From a bacterium (GTDB taxonomy: Bacteria; Desulfobacterota; Binatia; HRBIN30; CADEER01): DNA of 64,000 bases. The notes below the pieces were generated by a model. The model was not told the origin of the DNA. It saw only the letters and a program-made list of their open reading frames with translations, and did no database searches. This document shows, piece by piece, positions 53,707 to 62,428 of this stretch. The first letter of the stretch is position 1. Each line of letters opens with the position of its first letter. The position numbers and the translations under genes are program-made. Location of the stretch: the NCBI GenBank assembly GCA_019637795.1, contig JAHBUY010000001.1:951001-1015000 (forward strand), in the 5' to 3' direction.

Positions 53707-53793
53707 TGCGACGCGCTCGGCACGGATGAATCGCCGCGTCGCGGTTGACCGGCCGCCGGCAGGTGCGCGAACGTCCAGGCGGACGGGAATCGC

Positions 53794-55794
53794 GTGCCGC
53801 CGCGACACCTCATCGCATCCATCCTCATCGCCGGGACCACCCTGGCCGGCGCCGCGCGCGCCGCGCCGCCGCTGCGGCTGGACGGAAGGCATGGCGAGTA
53901 CCGCCTCGCCGGACGGTTCGCGCTGCTGGAGGATGCCGACCAGCGCTTCACCATCGACGAGGTGCGCGCGCCGCCGCTGGCCGAGGCATTCGTCGCCACC
54001 ACCGACACGGTGCCCAACCTCGGCCTCAGCGACTCGGCCTGGTGGGTGCGCCTGCCGCTGCGCGCCGCCACCGCCGGCGAGTGGTATCTCGAAGTGCCGT
54101 GGCCGGTGGTCGATCGCGTCACCGCCTGGCTGCCCGACGGCGCCGGCGGCGTCGTGCGACAGGAGGCCGGCGACGCGCTGCCGTTCGCGCGCTGGCCGAT
54201 CCCCGCCCGCAACCCGACCTTCCGCCTGCGCCTGTCCGCCGGCGCGGAGGACACCGTGTACCTGCGCGTCGCCGGCGAGGACACCATGCTGTTGCCGCTG
54301 ACGCTCTGGTCGGCCGACGCCTTCGCGCTCGAGCAGCAGCGCGACGCCTTCGGCTTCGGCATCTACTACGGCGCGCTGGCGGTGCTGGTGGTCTACAACC
54401 TGATCCTGCTGCTGACGCTGCGCGACCGCGCCTACCTCTACTACGTGCTGCTGGTCGGCGCCTGGACGCTGTATCACGCCTCGCTGAACGGCTTCGCGGC
54501 CCAGTACCTGTGGCCGACCGCGCCACGCCTGGCGCAATGGTCCGTCCACCTCACCGCCCTGCTCGCCTTCGCCTTCGCCGGACTGTTCGCGCGCAGCTTC
54601 CTGCTCACCGCCACGCATGCGCCGCGGCTCGACCGCGCCCTGCGCCTCCTCACCGGCGTCGGCGTGCTCTTTCTGCTCTGGCCGCTGATCGGCTCCGTCC
54701 ACGCGTTCATCGTGCTCGGCGGCGCCGTCGGCCTGAGCGGCGCGGCGCTGATGGTGGTCAGCGGCGTGGTGTGCTGGCGCGCCGGCTTCCGCCCGGCGCG
54801 CTACTACGTGCTCACCTGGAGCATCGGCATCGCCGCGCTGTTCGTCTGGGGCCTGCGCGGCTACGGCCTGGCGCCGAGCAACGTGGTCACCGACCGCGCC
54901 TTCGAGTTGGTCGTCCTCTCGACCGCGATCACGCTGTCGCTCGGCCTCGCCGACCGCTTCAACCTGCTGCGCAGCGACCTGGAGCGCAGCGCGCGCGAGC
55001 AGGGCCGCCTGCTCGGCGAGTTGCAGACGCTCAACCACGAGCTGGCGGCGCGGGTCGCGGCGCGCACCGCCGACCTGGCCGAGCGCACCCGCCAGCTCGA
55101 AGCGGCGAGCCGTCACAAGTCGGCCTTTCTCGCCCACATGTCGCACGAGCTGCGTACGCCGCTCACCGCCATCATCGGCTTCGCCGAGCTGCTGGCGAGT
55201 CGTCCGTTCGGTCCGCTCAACCCCAAGCAGGCGGAGTACGTCGAGGACATCCGCGATTCCGGCCAGCACCTGTTGGCGCTGATCAACGACGTGCTCGATC
55301 TGTCGAAGATCGAGGCCGGCCGCATGGAGCTGGAGCCGAGCCGCTTCGACCTGCCGGCGGTGATCGACGGCGCGCTGACGCTGGTGCGCGAGCGCGCCGA
55401 GCGCCAGGGGGTGGCGCTTGCCGCGACGGTCGACGCCGACGTCGGCGAGCTGCTCGCCGACGAGCGCAAGGTGCGCCAGGTGCTGGTCAACCTGCTCGCC
55501 AACGCGGTGAAGTTCACGCCCAGCGGCGGGCGCGTCGACGTCCACGCCTCGCGCCGCAACGGCAGTTGCGAGATCGCCGTGCGCGACACCGGCGTCGGCA
55601 TCGCCGCGGCCGATCAGCGGGCGATCTTCGAGGAGTTCCGTCAGGTCGGCGGCGACGCCGGCGCGAAGACCGAGGGCTCTGGCCTCGGCCTCGGCCTGGC
55701 GCGGCGGCTCGTCGAGCTGCACGGCGGGCGGCTGTGGGTGCGCAGCGCGCCGGGCGAGGGTTCGACCTTCACCTTCAGCATCCCGGTGACCTGA
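53794..55794 (+). CDS. 7TMR-DISM sensor histidine kinase
   Basis: The protein is 666 residues from a GTG at 53794, with a signal peptide. An extracellular 7TMR-DISMED2-type domain (about 30-175; DSAWWVRLPLRA) precedes seven membrane segments (about 180-390, opening FGFGIYYGALAVLVVYNLIL), a coiled coil, HisKA with the phospho-acceptor His451 (HMSHELRTPL), and HATPase with LANAVKF, DTGVGI and GSGLGLGLA boxes. DISMED2 domains are thought to bind carbohydrates or related ligands. The stop overlaps the ATG of the response regulator, so they form a cognate pair. Confidence 0.93.
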   Translation: MPPRHLIASILIAGTTLAGAARAAPPLRLDGRHGEYRLAGRFALLEDADQRFTIDEVRAPPLAEAFVATTDTVPNLGLSDSAWWVRLPLRAATAGEWYLEVPWPVVDRVTAWLPDGAGGVVRQEAGDALPFARWPIPARNPTFRLRLSAGAEDTVYLRVAGEDTMLLPLTLWSADAFALEQQRDAFGFGIYYGALAVLVVYNLILLLTLRDRAYLYYVLLVGAWTLYHASLNGFAAQYLWPTAPRLAQWSVHLTALLAFAFAGLFARSFLLTATHAPRLDRALRLLTGVGVLFLLWPLIGSVHAFIVLGGAVGLSGAALMVVSGVVCWRAGFRPARYYVLTWSIGIAALFVWGLRGYGLAPSNVVTDRAFELVVLSTAITLSLGLADRFNLLRSDLERSAREQGRLLGELQTLNHELAARVAARTADLAERTRQLEAASRHKSAFLAHMSHELRTPLTAIIGFAELLASRPFGPLNPKQAEYVEDIRDSGQHLLALINDVLDLSKIEAGRMELEPSRFDLPAVIDGALTLVRERAERQGVALAATVDADVGELLADERKVRQVLVNLLANAVKFTPSGGRVDVHASRRNGSCEIAVRDTGVGIAAADQRAIFEEFRQVGGDAGAKTEGSGLGLGLARRLVELHGGRLWVRSAPGEGSTFTFSIPVT

Positions 55795-57524
55795 TGAGCG
55801 GACGCATCCTGGTGGTCGACGACACGCCGCGCAACCGCAAGCTGCTCGCCGACCTGCTGACCGCCAGCGGCTACGAGGTGGTGCTCGCCGCCTCCGGGCC
55901 CGAAGCGCTGCAGCGCCTCGCCGACGACCCCCCCGACCTCGTGCTGCTCGACGTCGTCATGCCGGAGATGAGCGGCTATGACGTCTGCCGCGCCATTCGC
56001 GCCCGGCCGCGGAGCGCCGTGCTGCCGGTCGTGATGGTCACCGCGCTGGAGCCGTCGAGCGAGCGGGTCAAGGGGCTGGAGGCGGGGGCCGACGACTTCC
56101 TCGCCAAGCCGATCAGCCAGCCCGAGCTGCTGGCGCGCGTCCGCTCGCTGCTGCGCGTCAAACAGCTCTACGACCGGGTCGAGGACCAGGCCGGCCAGCT
56201 CGCCGAGTGGAACCGCTCGCTGGAGCAGCGGGTGCGCGAGCAGGTGACGGCGCTCGAGCGCCTGGAGACGCTGAAGCGCTTTCTGCCGCCGCAGATCGTC
56301 GCCCAGGTGGTGGCCGGCGGGGCCGGCGATCCGCTCGCCAGCCACCGCCGCGAGATCGTCGTGCTGGCCCTGGAGCTGCGCGGCTTCACCGCCTTCGCCG
56401 AGACCGCGGCGCCGGAAGACGTGATGGGCGTGCTGCAGGAGTTCCACCTCGCCATCGGCCGTCTCGTCGTCGACTACCAGGGCACCATCGAGCGCGTCAC
56501 CGGCGACGGCATGACGGTCCTCTTCAACGACCCACTGCCGCAACCGGATGCCGCGGAACGCGCCCTGCGCCTGGCGCTGGCGGTGCGCGAGCGCGGCCGC
56601 GCGCTGGCGGCGCAGTGGGCGCAACGCGGCTTCGACCTGCACGTCGGCCTCGGTATCGCCCAGGGCTACGCGACGCTCGGGCCGATCGGTTTCGATGCCC
56701 GCTCCGCGTACGCCGCGATCGGCACCGTCACGCAGGTCGCGGCGCGCCTCGGCGAGGCGGCCGCAGCGGGCGAGATCCTCGCCGCGCAACGCCTGCGCGC
56801 CGCGCTCGAGCCGATGGCACGCTGCGACACGCCCGGCGAGCTGGCGCTGCGCGGGTTCGCCCGCCCCGTGGCGGCATTCCGCGTGCTCGACGCGCGCGCG
56901 ACGCCCGCCGCGGCGGGGCCGGCCGACGCGGCGCCGATGCGGCTCTTCCGCCGCGAGGGCGAGTACTGGACGATCGGCTACCAGACCGAATGGGGGCGGC
57001 TGCGCGGGTCGAAGGGGCTGATCTACATGGCGCACCTGCTGCGCTCGCCCGGACAGGAGTTCCACGTCCTCGACCTCATCGCGCTCACCCGCGCGCCGGC
57101 CGACGGCACCGGGCCGCTCGCCGCCGCCGGCGACGAGCTGGCCGTCGGCGGCCTCGGCGACGCCGGCGAGCTGCTCGATCCGCGCGCCAAGCAGGCGTAT
57201 CGCGAGCGGCTTGCCGAGCTGCGCGCCGAGCTCGCCGAAGCGGAGGGCTTCGCCGACAGCGGCCGCGTGGCGCGCATGCACGAGGAGATCGCGCGCCTGT
57301 CGCAACAGCTCGCCGCCGCGGTCGGCCTCGGCGGCCGCGACCGGCGCGCCGCCGCGGCGACCGAACGCGCGCGCGTCAACGTGACGCGCGCCATCTCCGA
57401 CAGCCTCAAGCGCATCCGCGAATCCGCCCCCTTGCTGGCCCGCCACCTGGAGGCGTCGATCCGAACCGGCGCGTTCTGCGCCTACCAGCCGGCGGACTCG
57501 TCCGGCGTGCCATGGCAGACGTAG
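55794..57524 (+). CDS. Response regulator with class III cyclase domain and C-terminal helical tail
   Basis: The 576-residue protein has a receiver domain (phospho-acceptor Asp53 in LLDVVMPEMSG; Lys105 in LAKPIS), a coiled coil (about 120-165) and a cyclase domain (about 185-330). A C-terminal domain follows, with LRGSKGLIYMAHLLRSPGQEFHVLDL, a charged helix and ERARVNVTRAI. In the cyclase part the first metal aspartate is Glu194 (ALELRGFT), the second is kept (VTGDGM), and the late Asp/Asn positions read ARSAYAAIG and VTQVAARL, so catalysis is doubtful. The tail matches the partial gene at 1-315. Confidence 0.9.
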   Translation: MSGRILVVDDTPRNRKLLADLLTASGYEVVLAASGPEALQRLADDPPDLVLLDVVMPEMSGYDVCRAIRARPRSAVLPVVMVTALEPSSERVKGLEAGADDFLAKPISQPELLARVRSLLRVKQLYDRVEDQAGQLAEWNRSLEQRVREQVTALERLETLKRFLPPQIVAQVVAGGAGDPLASHRREIVVLALELRGFTAFAETAAPEDVMGVLQEFHLAIGRLVVDYQGTIERVTGDGMTVLFNDPLPQPDAAERALRLALAVRERGRALAAQWAQRGFDLHVGLGIAQGYATLGPIGFDARSAYAAIGTVTQVAARLGEAAAAGEILAAQRLRAALEPMARCDTPGELALRGFARPVAAFRVLDARATPAAAGPADAAPMRLFRREGEYWTIGYQTEWGRLRGSKGLIYMAHLLRSPGQEFHVLDLIALTRAPADGTGPLAAAGDELAVGGLGDAGELLDPRAKQAYRERLAELRAELAEAEGFADSGRVARMHEEIARLSQQLAAAVGLGGRDRRAAAATERARVNVTRAISDSLKRIRESAPLLARHLEASIRTGAFCAYQPADSSGVPWQT

Positions 57525-57542
57525 CGGTCGGCTGACGCCGAT

Positions 57543-57572
57543 CGAACATCGTTCGGTCGATCCTCACGCCTG
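57543..57572. promoter_or_regulatory. 30-bp palindrome-containing motif (copy 2)
   Basis: CGAACATCGTTCGGTCGATC followed by CTCACGCCTG, identical to the 50301-50330 copy at 27 of 30 positions and in the same orientation. It lies 45 bases ahead of the 57618 start, directly after the response-regulator gene. Confidence 0.5.
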
Positions 57573-57617
57573 CAGCGCCGAGGAGGGCTGCCCATCCGAC
57601 GACGGCGACAGACGGCG

Positions 57618-58631
57618 GTGCGCGCCGGCGTGCTCGCGTTGCTGTTGCTCGCGGCCGCGGCGCCGCGTGCGCTCGGCCAGCCCTACGGCCTGAAACGCGG
57701 CGCCACGCACAGCGGCGGCGCCAGCGCGGCGACGGGTGGCGGCTTTCAGCTCGGCGCGGCGATCGGCCAGCCGCTCGCCGGCGGCGCCGGCGGCAGCGAC
57801 TACGGAATCGGTGCGGGCTTCTGGGGCGGCGCGCCGATCGCGGCGCCACCGACCGCGACGCCGCCCCTCACCGCCACCCGGTCGCCGTCCGTCTCCCCGA
57901 GCCGCACGGCGAGCGCGAGCGGGACCGCGACCGCGACGAGCACGCCGGTCGCCAGCGCGACCGGCACGGCGACTCTGTCGATCGGCCCGGCGACCGCGAG
58001 CGCGAGCGCGACGCGCACCGGCAGCGCCTCGCCGACCGCGTCGACGACGCCGCCGCCGTCGCTGACCATCACCGCGACCGCCACGCCATCGCCGTCCGTC
58101 TCCCCGAGCCGCACCGCGAGCGCGAGCGCGTCCGCGACGAGCACGCCGGTCGCCAGCGCGACCGGCACGGCGACCCTGTCGATCGGCCCGGCGACCGCGA
58201 GCGCGAGCGCGACGCGCACCGGCAGCGCCTCGCCGACCGCGTCGGCGACGCCGCCGCCGTCGCTGACCATCACCGCGACCGCCACGCCGTCGCCGTCCTC
58301 CTCGCCGGCCGTGCCGTCGGCAACGGCGACGCCCGCCCCGACGCGCAGCATGACGACGACGACGAGCGCGACGCCGAGCCCCTCCGCGTCACCGTCTCCC
58401 TCGCCGACCGAGACGCTGCCGCCGGCTGCCTGCGCCGGCGACTGCAACGGCGACGGGGTCGTGCTGGTCGACGAGCTGGTGCGCGCCGTGAGCATGGCGC
58501 TCGATACGCTGCCCCCGTCGGCCTGCCCGGCGGTGGATGGCGACCGCGATGGGCGCGTCTCGATCGCCGAGTTGGTGCGCGCCGTCGACCGCGCGCTGAA
58601 CGGCTGCGTCGATGCCGCGGCACGGCTCTGA
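57618..58631 (+). CDS. Secreted Ser/Ala/Thr-repeat protein with C-terminal dockerin-like pair
   Basis: The protein is 337 residues from a GTG at 57618, with a signal peptide (AGVLALLLLAAAAPRALGQ). A short N-terminal domain (GGGFQLGAAIGQPLAGGAGG) precedes a low-complexity linker made of two near-identical 67-69-residue units (SVSPSRTASAS..., TATLSIGPATASASATRTG). The C-terminus carries two dockerin-type calcium loops, GDCNGDGVVLVDELVRAVSM and DGDRDGRVSIAELVRAVDRA. Cell-surface display with dockerin-mediated contacts is inferred. A 30-bp shared motif lies upstream. Confidence 0.78.
   Translation: MRAGVLALLLLAAAAPRALGQPYGLKRGATHSGGASAATGGGFQLGAAIGQPLAGGAGGSDYGIGAGFWGGAPIAAPPTATPPLTATRSPSVSPSRTASASGTATATSTPVASATGTATLSIGPATASASATRTGSASPTASTTPPPSLTITATATPSPSVSPSRTASASASATSTPVASATGTATLSIGPATASASATRTGSASPTASATPPPSLTITATATPSPSSSPAVPSATATPAPTRSMTTTTSATPSPSASPSPSPTETLPPAACAGDCNGDGVVLVDELVRAVSMALDTLPPSACPAVDGDRDGRVSIAELVRAVDRALNGCVDAAARL
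57885..58292 (+). repeat. Tandem ~200-bp repeat encoding the Ser/Ala/Thr linker
   Basis: Unit 1 is 57885-58091 (207 bases) and unit 2 is 58092-58292 (201 bases). They are nearly identical, with a two-codon length difference (GTATAT versus ASAT) and a few third-position changes. Such units can vary in copy number by recombination. Confidence 0.85.
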
Positions 58632-58748
58632 CGACCTCGGCGGGCGGGCGCGGGGGTTACGGCGCGATCTTCGCGAAGCTGTCGGCGGTCAATTCGGCCA
58701 TGGCGGCAGACGTCGTCTGAGGACAGGCATCCTCAGCCTGGCCGGCGC

Positions 58749-59027
58749 GAGCGCCCGCACCCGGGGCAGCAGGTCTTCGCCGCTGTCGCGATCCTGCATC
58801 TGCGTGAAGAAGGTGAAGTGGTTGATGCCGGAGGCGCGGGCGTCGATGCGTCGGGTCGACATGCGCAGGAGCCGCGCCAGGCGCACCACGCCGATGGGCA
58901 TTTCGCGGCACATGCCGACATTGCGCACCTTCGTGCCCCTGTTGATGGCCAGCGTCACACGGCTCATCGGGTTCGACAGGTTCACCAGGAAGGCATCGGG
59001 GCAGTGGCGCTCGAGGTTGCGGCAGAT
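58749..59027 (-). pseudogene. Internal fragment of a GH4 glycosidase gene
   Basis: This 93-codon segment aligns without gaps to residues 131-223 of the GH4 enzyme at 30574-31926 and differs at six residues (I135L, Y138H, K160R, H171R, P188T, K189R). H171R removes a metal ligand. Flanks on both sides have no similarity to GH4, and no full-length gene exists here. It lies in the 600-base gap 58632-59234; the rest of that gap holds no recognised gene. Confidence 0.88.
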
Positions 59028-59234
59028 GCGTGCTTCGATGCGCGCTTCGCCATCCGCGTGGGACAGCGGCGGTGCGCATGCCGCGGTCCGGCGCGGCGCC
59101 GCGCCGGCGCGGCGGTCGGCACCCAGGCGCAGCACCCGCTGACCGGCGCGCGCGCCTGTGGCCACCCGTCCGCCCGCCGCGGCGCCGGCCAACGCCGCCG
59201 GGGTGCTGGCCGTTCGCGGATCGGCCCCGCGCCC

Positions 59235-61631
59235 TCACCTGCCGCCGCGTTCGAATTCCAGCACCTGCTGGAAGGTCGGGCGGTTGGTGGTGGGGAAGGT
59301 GTCGGGCAGCAGGCCGGGGACGAAGCCGGTGCGCGACGCCGTCTTGCGCCAGAGGGACGGGTCCGCCTGGCCCTGCTGCGCGGCGACGGTGGCGGCGGTC
59401 TGATGGATCGCCTGCCACAGCGAGGCACGGCAGGCCGCCAGATCGCCGGCCCCGCAGTAGGCGAGGTTGAACCGCCCCCGCACCGGATCGCCGAGCAGGG
59501 TGCGCAGGTCCTTGTCGACGTAGGAGGCGCCCTCGAGGCCGTCGAGGTCGCGGATGCGGTCGAGCTGCGGGATCAGCGCGCCGATGACCGGCGACATGAC
59601 GGCGTTGACGAGCGGCCGCCAGATGGCGTCGAAGACCGCCGTGCCGGCGTCATCGAAGAAGCCGTCCAGATCGGCGTCGAGGCGCGGCGCGTCGCGCCCG
59701 ATCCATTCGTCGACGATGTCGAGGATCTGCTGGTCGCGGGCGTCCGGCGCGGCGCCGGTGCGCAGGACGCGGCTGATCACCGGCCAGGCCGACGAGCGCA
59801 CGTCCTCGGTCGCGGCGCGGTTCATGATCCCGACGTTGTCGGTGATCCGCGCCAGCGCCGGCCATTTGTCGAAGTTCTCGACGCGCTGCACCGAACCGTA
59901 CGGCTCGTCATCGCCGTGCATGAAGCCCGGGGCCGAGCGGTTGTTCCAGTTGAGCAGCAGGCCGCCGGGTCCGAAGACGGCGTGCGGGTGCCGTCGCTCG
60001 GAGAGGAAGCCCTGCCATTCGTACGCGCCCGTGCCGAGCGTCGGCAGCCGGCGGTCGAGGCCGGCCGAGCGCTTCGGCAGCAGGCCCGAGGAGAAGTAGG
60101 CGGTGGCGCGGCGCGAGACGTAGGCCCAGTTGAAGGTGAAGCCGAACTCGTTGGCGATGTGCCAGAACTTGCGCGGCGAGCGCGCCCTGCCCTCCGTCAT
60201 GTGCTTGAGCGCCACCAGGTTGAGGACGTCGCGGCCGAAGGTCGAGCGCTGGCGCGACAGCGCGTACGGCTGGCCGTTCACCGTCGCGGTGGCGAACACC
60301 GGGCCGTGCACGGTCAGGTTGTAGACCAGCGGCGTGGTGCCGAGCAGGCCGGCGTTGAAGCTGGTCATGGCGCGGCACTCGCCGTTGAACAGGTAGTGGG
60401 TCGAGGCGCGGGTGGGCGCCGAGTGGTCCGGCTCGCAGAGTTGCTCGGCGAAGACGTCGCGCACGTCGTGGCCGGCCGAGGTGAGGCTCCACGCGTAGTC
60501 CGGGGTGCGGCCGATGAGGATGTACATCGCCAGCCCCGGCACGGCGGCGCCCTGGGCGGTGAAGTCCGGGTAGTGCAGGTCGATCTGCTGCACGATCTCC
60601 GGGTAGTAGTAGCCGAGCTGCGGCCCCATGACGGCGAGCGAGTTGCCGGTGGCGGAGCGCATCGGCGCCGTCACCAGGAAGTTCGAGGCGCGCCGGCGCG
60701 CCGGCGCCGCCGCCGCCTGGGCCGGCGACTGCTTGGGATCGATGCTCTGGATCGAATCGGCATCGAGGACCACCGAGCCGGTCACCGCGCCGCCGGTGAG
60801 CGTCGGGTAGTTGAAGCGGCGGCTGATCGTCGTCGGCGCCTCCGGGTCGTCGGCGAGCATGACGTCGGACCACGCCTGGTGGCCGGCGTCGGCGCCGAGC
60901 TGCCCCTGCAGCTTGGCCAGCAGGTCGGCGTTCGCCGCCTCGCCGCCGCCGCCGGCGCCGAATATCGAGCCGATGAACGCGGTCACCGCGACGACGTCGT
61001 TCACCCCCACCGGCGGCTGGTCGATCTGGTGCGCCGCCCAGTAGGCGTTGACGCCATCGGCGTACGCCTGCGCGTCGGCGAGCAGCTCCTCGCCGTCGGC
61101 GCCGTAGGTGTCGCGGATGAGCTGCACCTGCTGCGTCACCAGCGCCTCCGCCTCCGCGCTCGGCGTGAACGGCTGGATGCTGGTGACCAGCGAGAAGGCG
61201 TCGATGTTCGGCACGTCGGCGACGGCGACGCGCGCCGGTCCGCGCCCGACCTGCAACAGCAGGCCGCGGTCGCGCGCCGTCACCCAGCCGGCGCCGAAGG
61301 CGACGTCGGCGCGGGTGTTGCCGTAGATGTGCGGAATGCCATACGCGTCGTAGCGGATGTGCGTGCCGGGCCGGCCGGTCGCCTCCTCCTGCGAGGGCTC
61401 GATCGGCTGGAAGTCCTCGGGCAGGTAGAAGTGCTCGATGTCCGCCGGCGTGATGTTGTCGCGCAGCGGCGTCAGCCCGGAATAGAGCGGCAACTGATCG
61501 GTGGAATGCGACGTCGTCGGCAGGCCGCCGTAATTGCCCGGCGGCAGGATGTAGCGCGCGGTGTCGGCGGCCGGCGCGGCCGATGCCGTCAGCACGGCGA
61601 GCGCCAGAGCGAAGCAGAGCGATGCCTTCAT
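59235..61631 (-). CDS. Penicillin-acylase-family Ntn hydrolase (amidase)
   Basis: The 798-residue protein has a signal peptide (LCFALALAVLTASAAPA). The alpha part includes HIRYDAYGIPHIYGNTRADVAFGAGWVTARDR. The likely autocatalytic site is Ser316 in RRASNFLV, which would become the N-terminal nucleophile of the beta chain, followed by GPQLGYYYPEI. The family hydrolyses amides such as penicillins, acyl-homoserine lactones or polyketide amides in the periplasm. AAAGGGGA lies upstream of the ATG. The substrate cannot be assigned. Confidence 0.9.
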   Translation of the reverse strand: MKASLCFALALAVLTASAAPAADTARYILPPGNYGGLPTTSHSTDQLPLYSGLTPLRDNITPADIEHFYLPEDFQPIEPSQEEATGRPGTHIRYDAYGIPHIYGNTRADVAFGAGWVTARDRGLLLQVGRGPARVAVADVPNIDAFSLVTSIQPFTPSAEAEALVTQQVQLIRDTYGADGEELLADAQAYADGVNAYWAAHQIDQPPVGVNDVVAVTAFIGSIFGAGGGGEAANADLLAKLQGQLGADAGHQAWSDVMLADDPEAPTTISRRFNYPTLTGGAVTGSVVLDADSIQSIDPKQSPAQAAAAPARRRASNFLVTAPMRSATGNSLAVMGPQLGYYYPEIVQQIDLHYPDFTAQGAAVPGLAMYILIGRTPDYAWSLTSAGHDVRDVFAEQLCEPDHSAPTRASTHYLFNGECRAMTSFNAGLLGTTPLVYNLTVHGPVFATATVNGQPYALSRQRSTFGRDVLNLVALKHMTEGRARSPRKFWHIANEFGFTFNWAYVSRRATAYFSSGLLPKRSAGLDRRLPTLGTGAYEWQGFLSERRHPHAVFGPGGLLLNWNNRSAPGFMHGDDEPYGSVQRVENFDKWPALARITDNVGIMNRAATEDVRSSAWPVISRVLRTGAAPDARDQQILDIVDEWIGRDAPRLDADLDGFFDDAGTAVFDAIWRPLVNAVMSPVIGALIPQLDRIRDLDGLEGASYVDKDLRTLLGDPVRGRFNLAYCGAGDLAACRASLWQAIHQTAATVAAQQGQADPSLWRKTASRTGFVPGLLPDTFPTTNRPTFQQVLEFERGGR

Positions 61632-61828
61632 GGAACGTCCCCTTTCGCGCGGCAGCCCCGACGCTGCCGGCTTCCCAGCGCTACCAACGCCGCGCGTGAA
61701 AGGCCATGGCCCGAGGAGACGAGGGCAGATGACAGCGATCTCACCGGCCGCGACGGCTCCGTCGTCGTCCGGCCACGGCCGATGCGCGACCGCTGCCCGA
61801 CACGGACGGCAACCGGCGGCTCGTCCGC

Positions 61829-62164
61829 TCAGCCGGCCCGGCGAATCCACCCCAACAGCGCCGCCCGCATCGCCTGGTGCAGGTTGAGGTGCTTGGCGCG
61901 CGCCGTCGTCTCGAGCTGCTTCCACAGGGCTTCCGGCAGGCGGACCGATCTCGCCACCGTCGTTCGGCGCTTGCCGCGGCCCGGATGACCCCGCCGCAGC
62001 AGCACCACCTCGGTCGCCAGTTGCGGCATCTCCCACAGCGCTTGCAGCGACGGTCCGCCGGGCGCGCCGGCGCCGGCGAAGGCATTGCGGCGGACGGGGC
62101 CGAAGCGCGCGAAGTCGACCGGCCCGGCGAGTGGATCAGTCGCTCTCGTAGCGCGTCTGTTCAT
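61829..62164 (-). CDS. brnA-like: BrnA-like antitoxin
   Basis: The protein is 111 residues from an ATG that lies inside the 3' end of the toxin frame (29-base overlap). Its C-terminal half carries a ribbon-helix-helix-like segment (TTVARSVRLPEALWKQLETTARAKHLNLHQAMRAALLGW), usual for antitoxins that bind their own operator. N-terminal residues (about 1-55) are less conserved. Position after and overlapping BrnT is the normal order for this toxin-antitoxin type. Assignment as BrnA rests largely on that context. Confidence 0.7.
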   Translation of the reverse strand: MNRRATRATDPLAGPVDFARFGPVRRNAFAGAGAPGGPSLQALWEMPQLATEVVLLRRGHPGRGKRRTTVARSVRLPEALWKQLETTARAKHLNLHQAMRAALLGWIRRAG

Positions 62165-62401
62165 GCCTGGTGGCCTTTCTGGCGCTGATGATGCGGATGA
62201 CGTCGAGCTGGACCTCCGCATGGACGACGTAGAGCAGGCGCTCGCGGCGCGAATAGCCGATCAGGAGAAGCGGTCGGCGTGCAGCGTGTCGGGGTAGTAG
62301 GCGCCGAGCTCGTCGTCGAATGCCGACGCGGCCTCCTCGAACGAGACGCCGTGCTTGCGGAGATTTGCCGTCGCCTTCCTGCGATCCCATACGAAGCGCA
62401 C
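62136..62401 (-). pseudogene. brnT-like: BrnT-like toxin gene disrupted by a one-base frameshift
   Basis: The first frame (GTG at 62401) reads VRFVWDRRKATANLRKHGVS, then FEEAASAFDDELGAYYPDTLHADR before an early TGA at 62261. The expected continuation, LLIGYSRRERLLYVVHAE and VIRIISARKAT, is in the next frame and ends at 62136. A single missing base around 62268-62271 explains this. The restored protein would be 88 residues, a normal BrnT (RelE-fold ribonuclease) length. It may be a true loss of toxin or a sequencing error. An AT-rich patch just upstream (62401-62425) is the likely promoter and operator. Confidence 0.8.
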
Positions 62402-62428
62402 CGGTAAAATGTATGACAATAGATCCCG
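62402..62428 (-). promoter_or_regulatory. AT-rich promoter/operator candidate for the brnT/brnA pair
   Basis: The stretch GGTAAAATGTATGACAATAG (plus strand) is markedly AT-rich in this GC-rich window and abuts the GTG of brnT. Toxin-antitoxin operons of this type autoregulate from such sites. No clear -35/-10 spacing could be fixed. Confidence 0.35.

Noticed and set aside
52003..55722. Very long minus-strand open frame (about 1240 codons)
   Set aside because: It is antisense to the paralogue 2 and histidine-kinase genes, with a biased Arg/Ala/Gln composition and no motif; a GC-driven shadow.
57885..58292. Direct repeats considered as a CRISPR array
   Set aside because: The units are ~200 bases, contiguous and in frame within a secreted protein; no short repeat/spacer alternation.
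58652..58700. Possible C-terminal coding scrap MAELTADSFAKIAP on the minus strand
   Set aside because: Too short and unlike the GH4 C-terminus; no family recognised.
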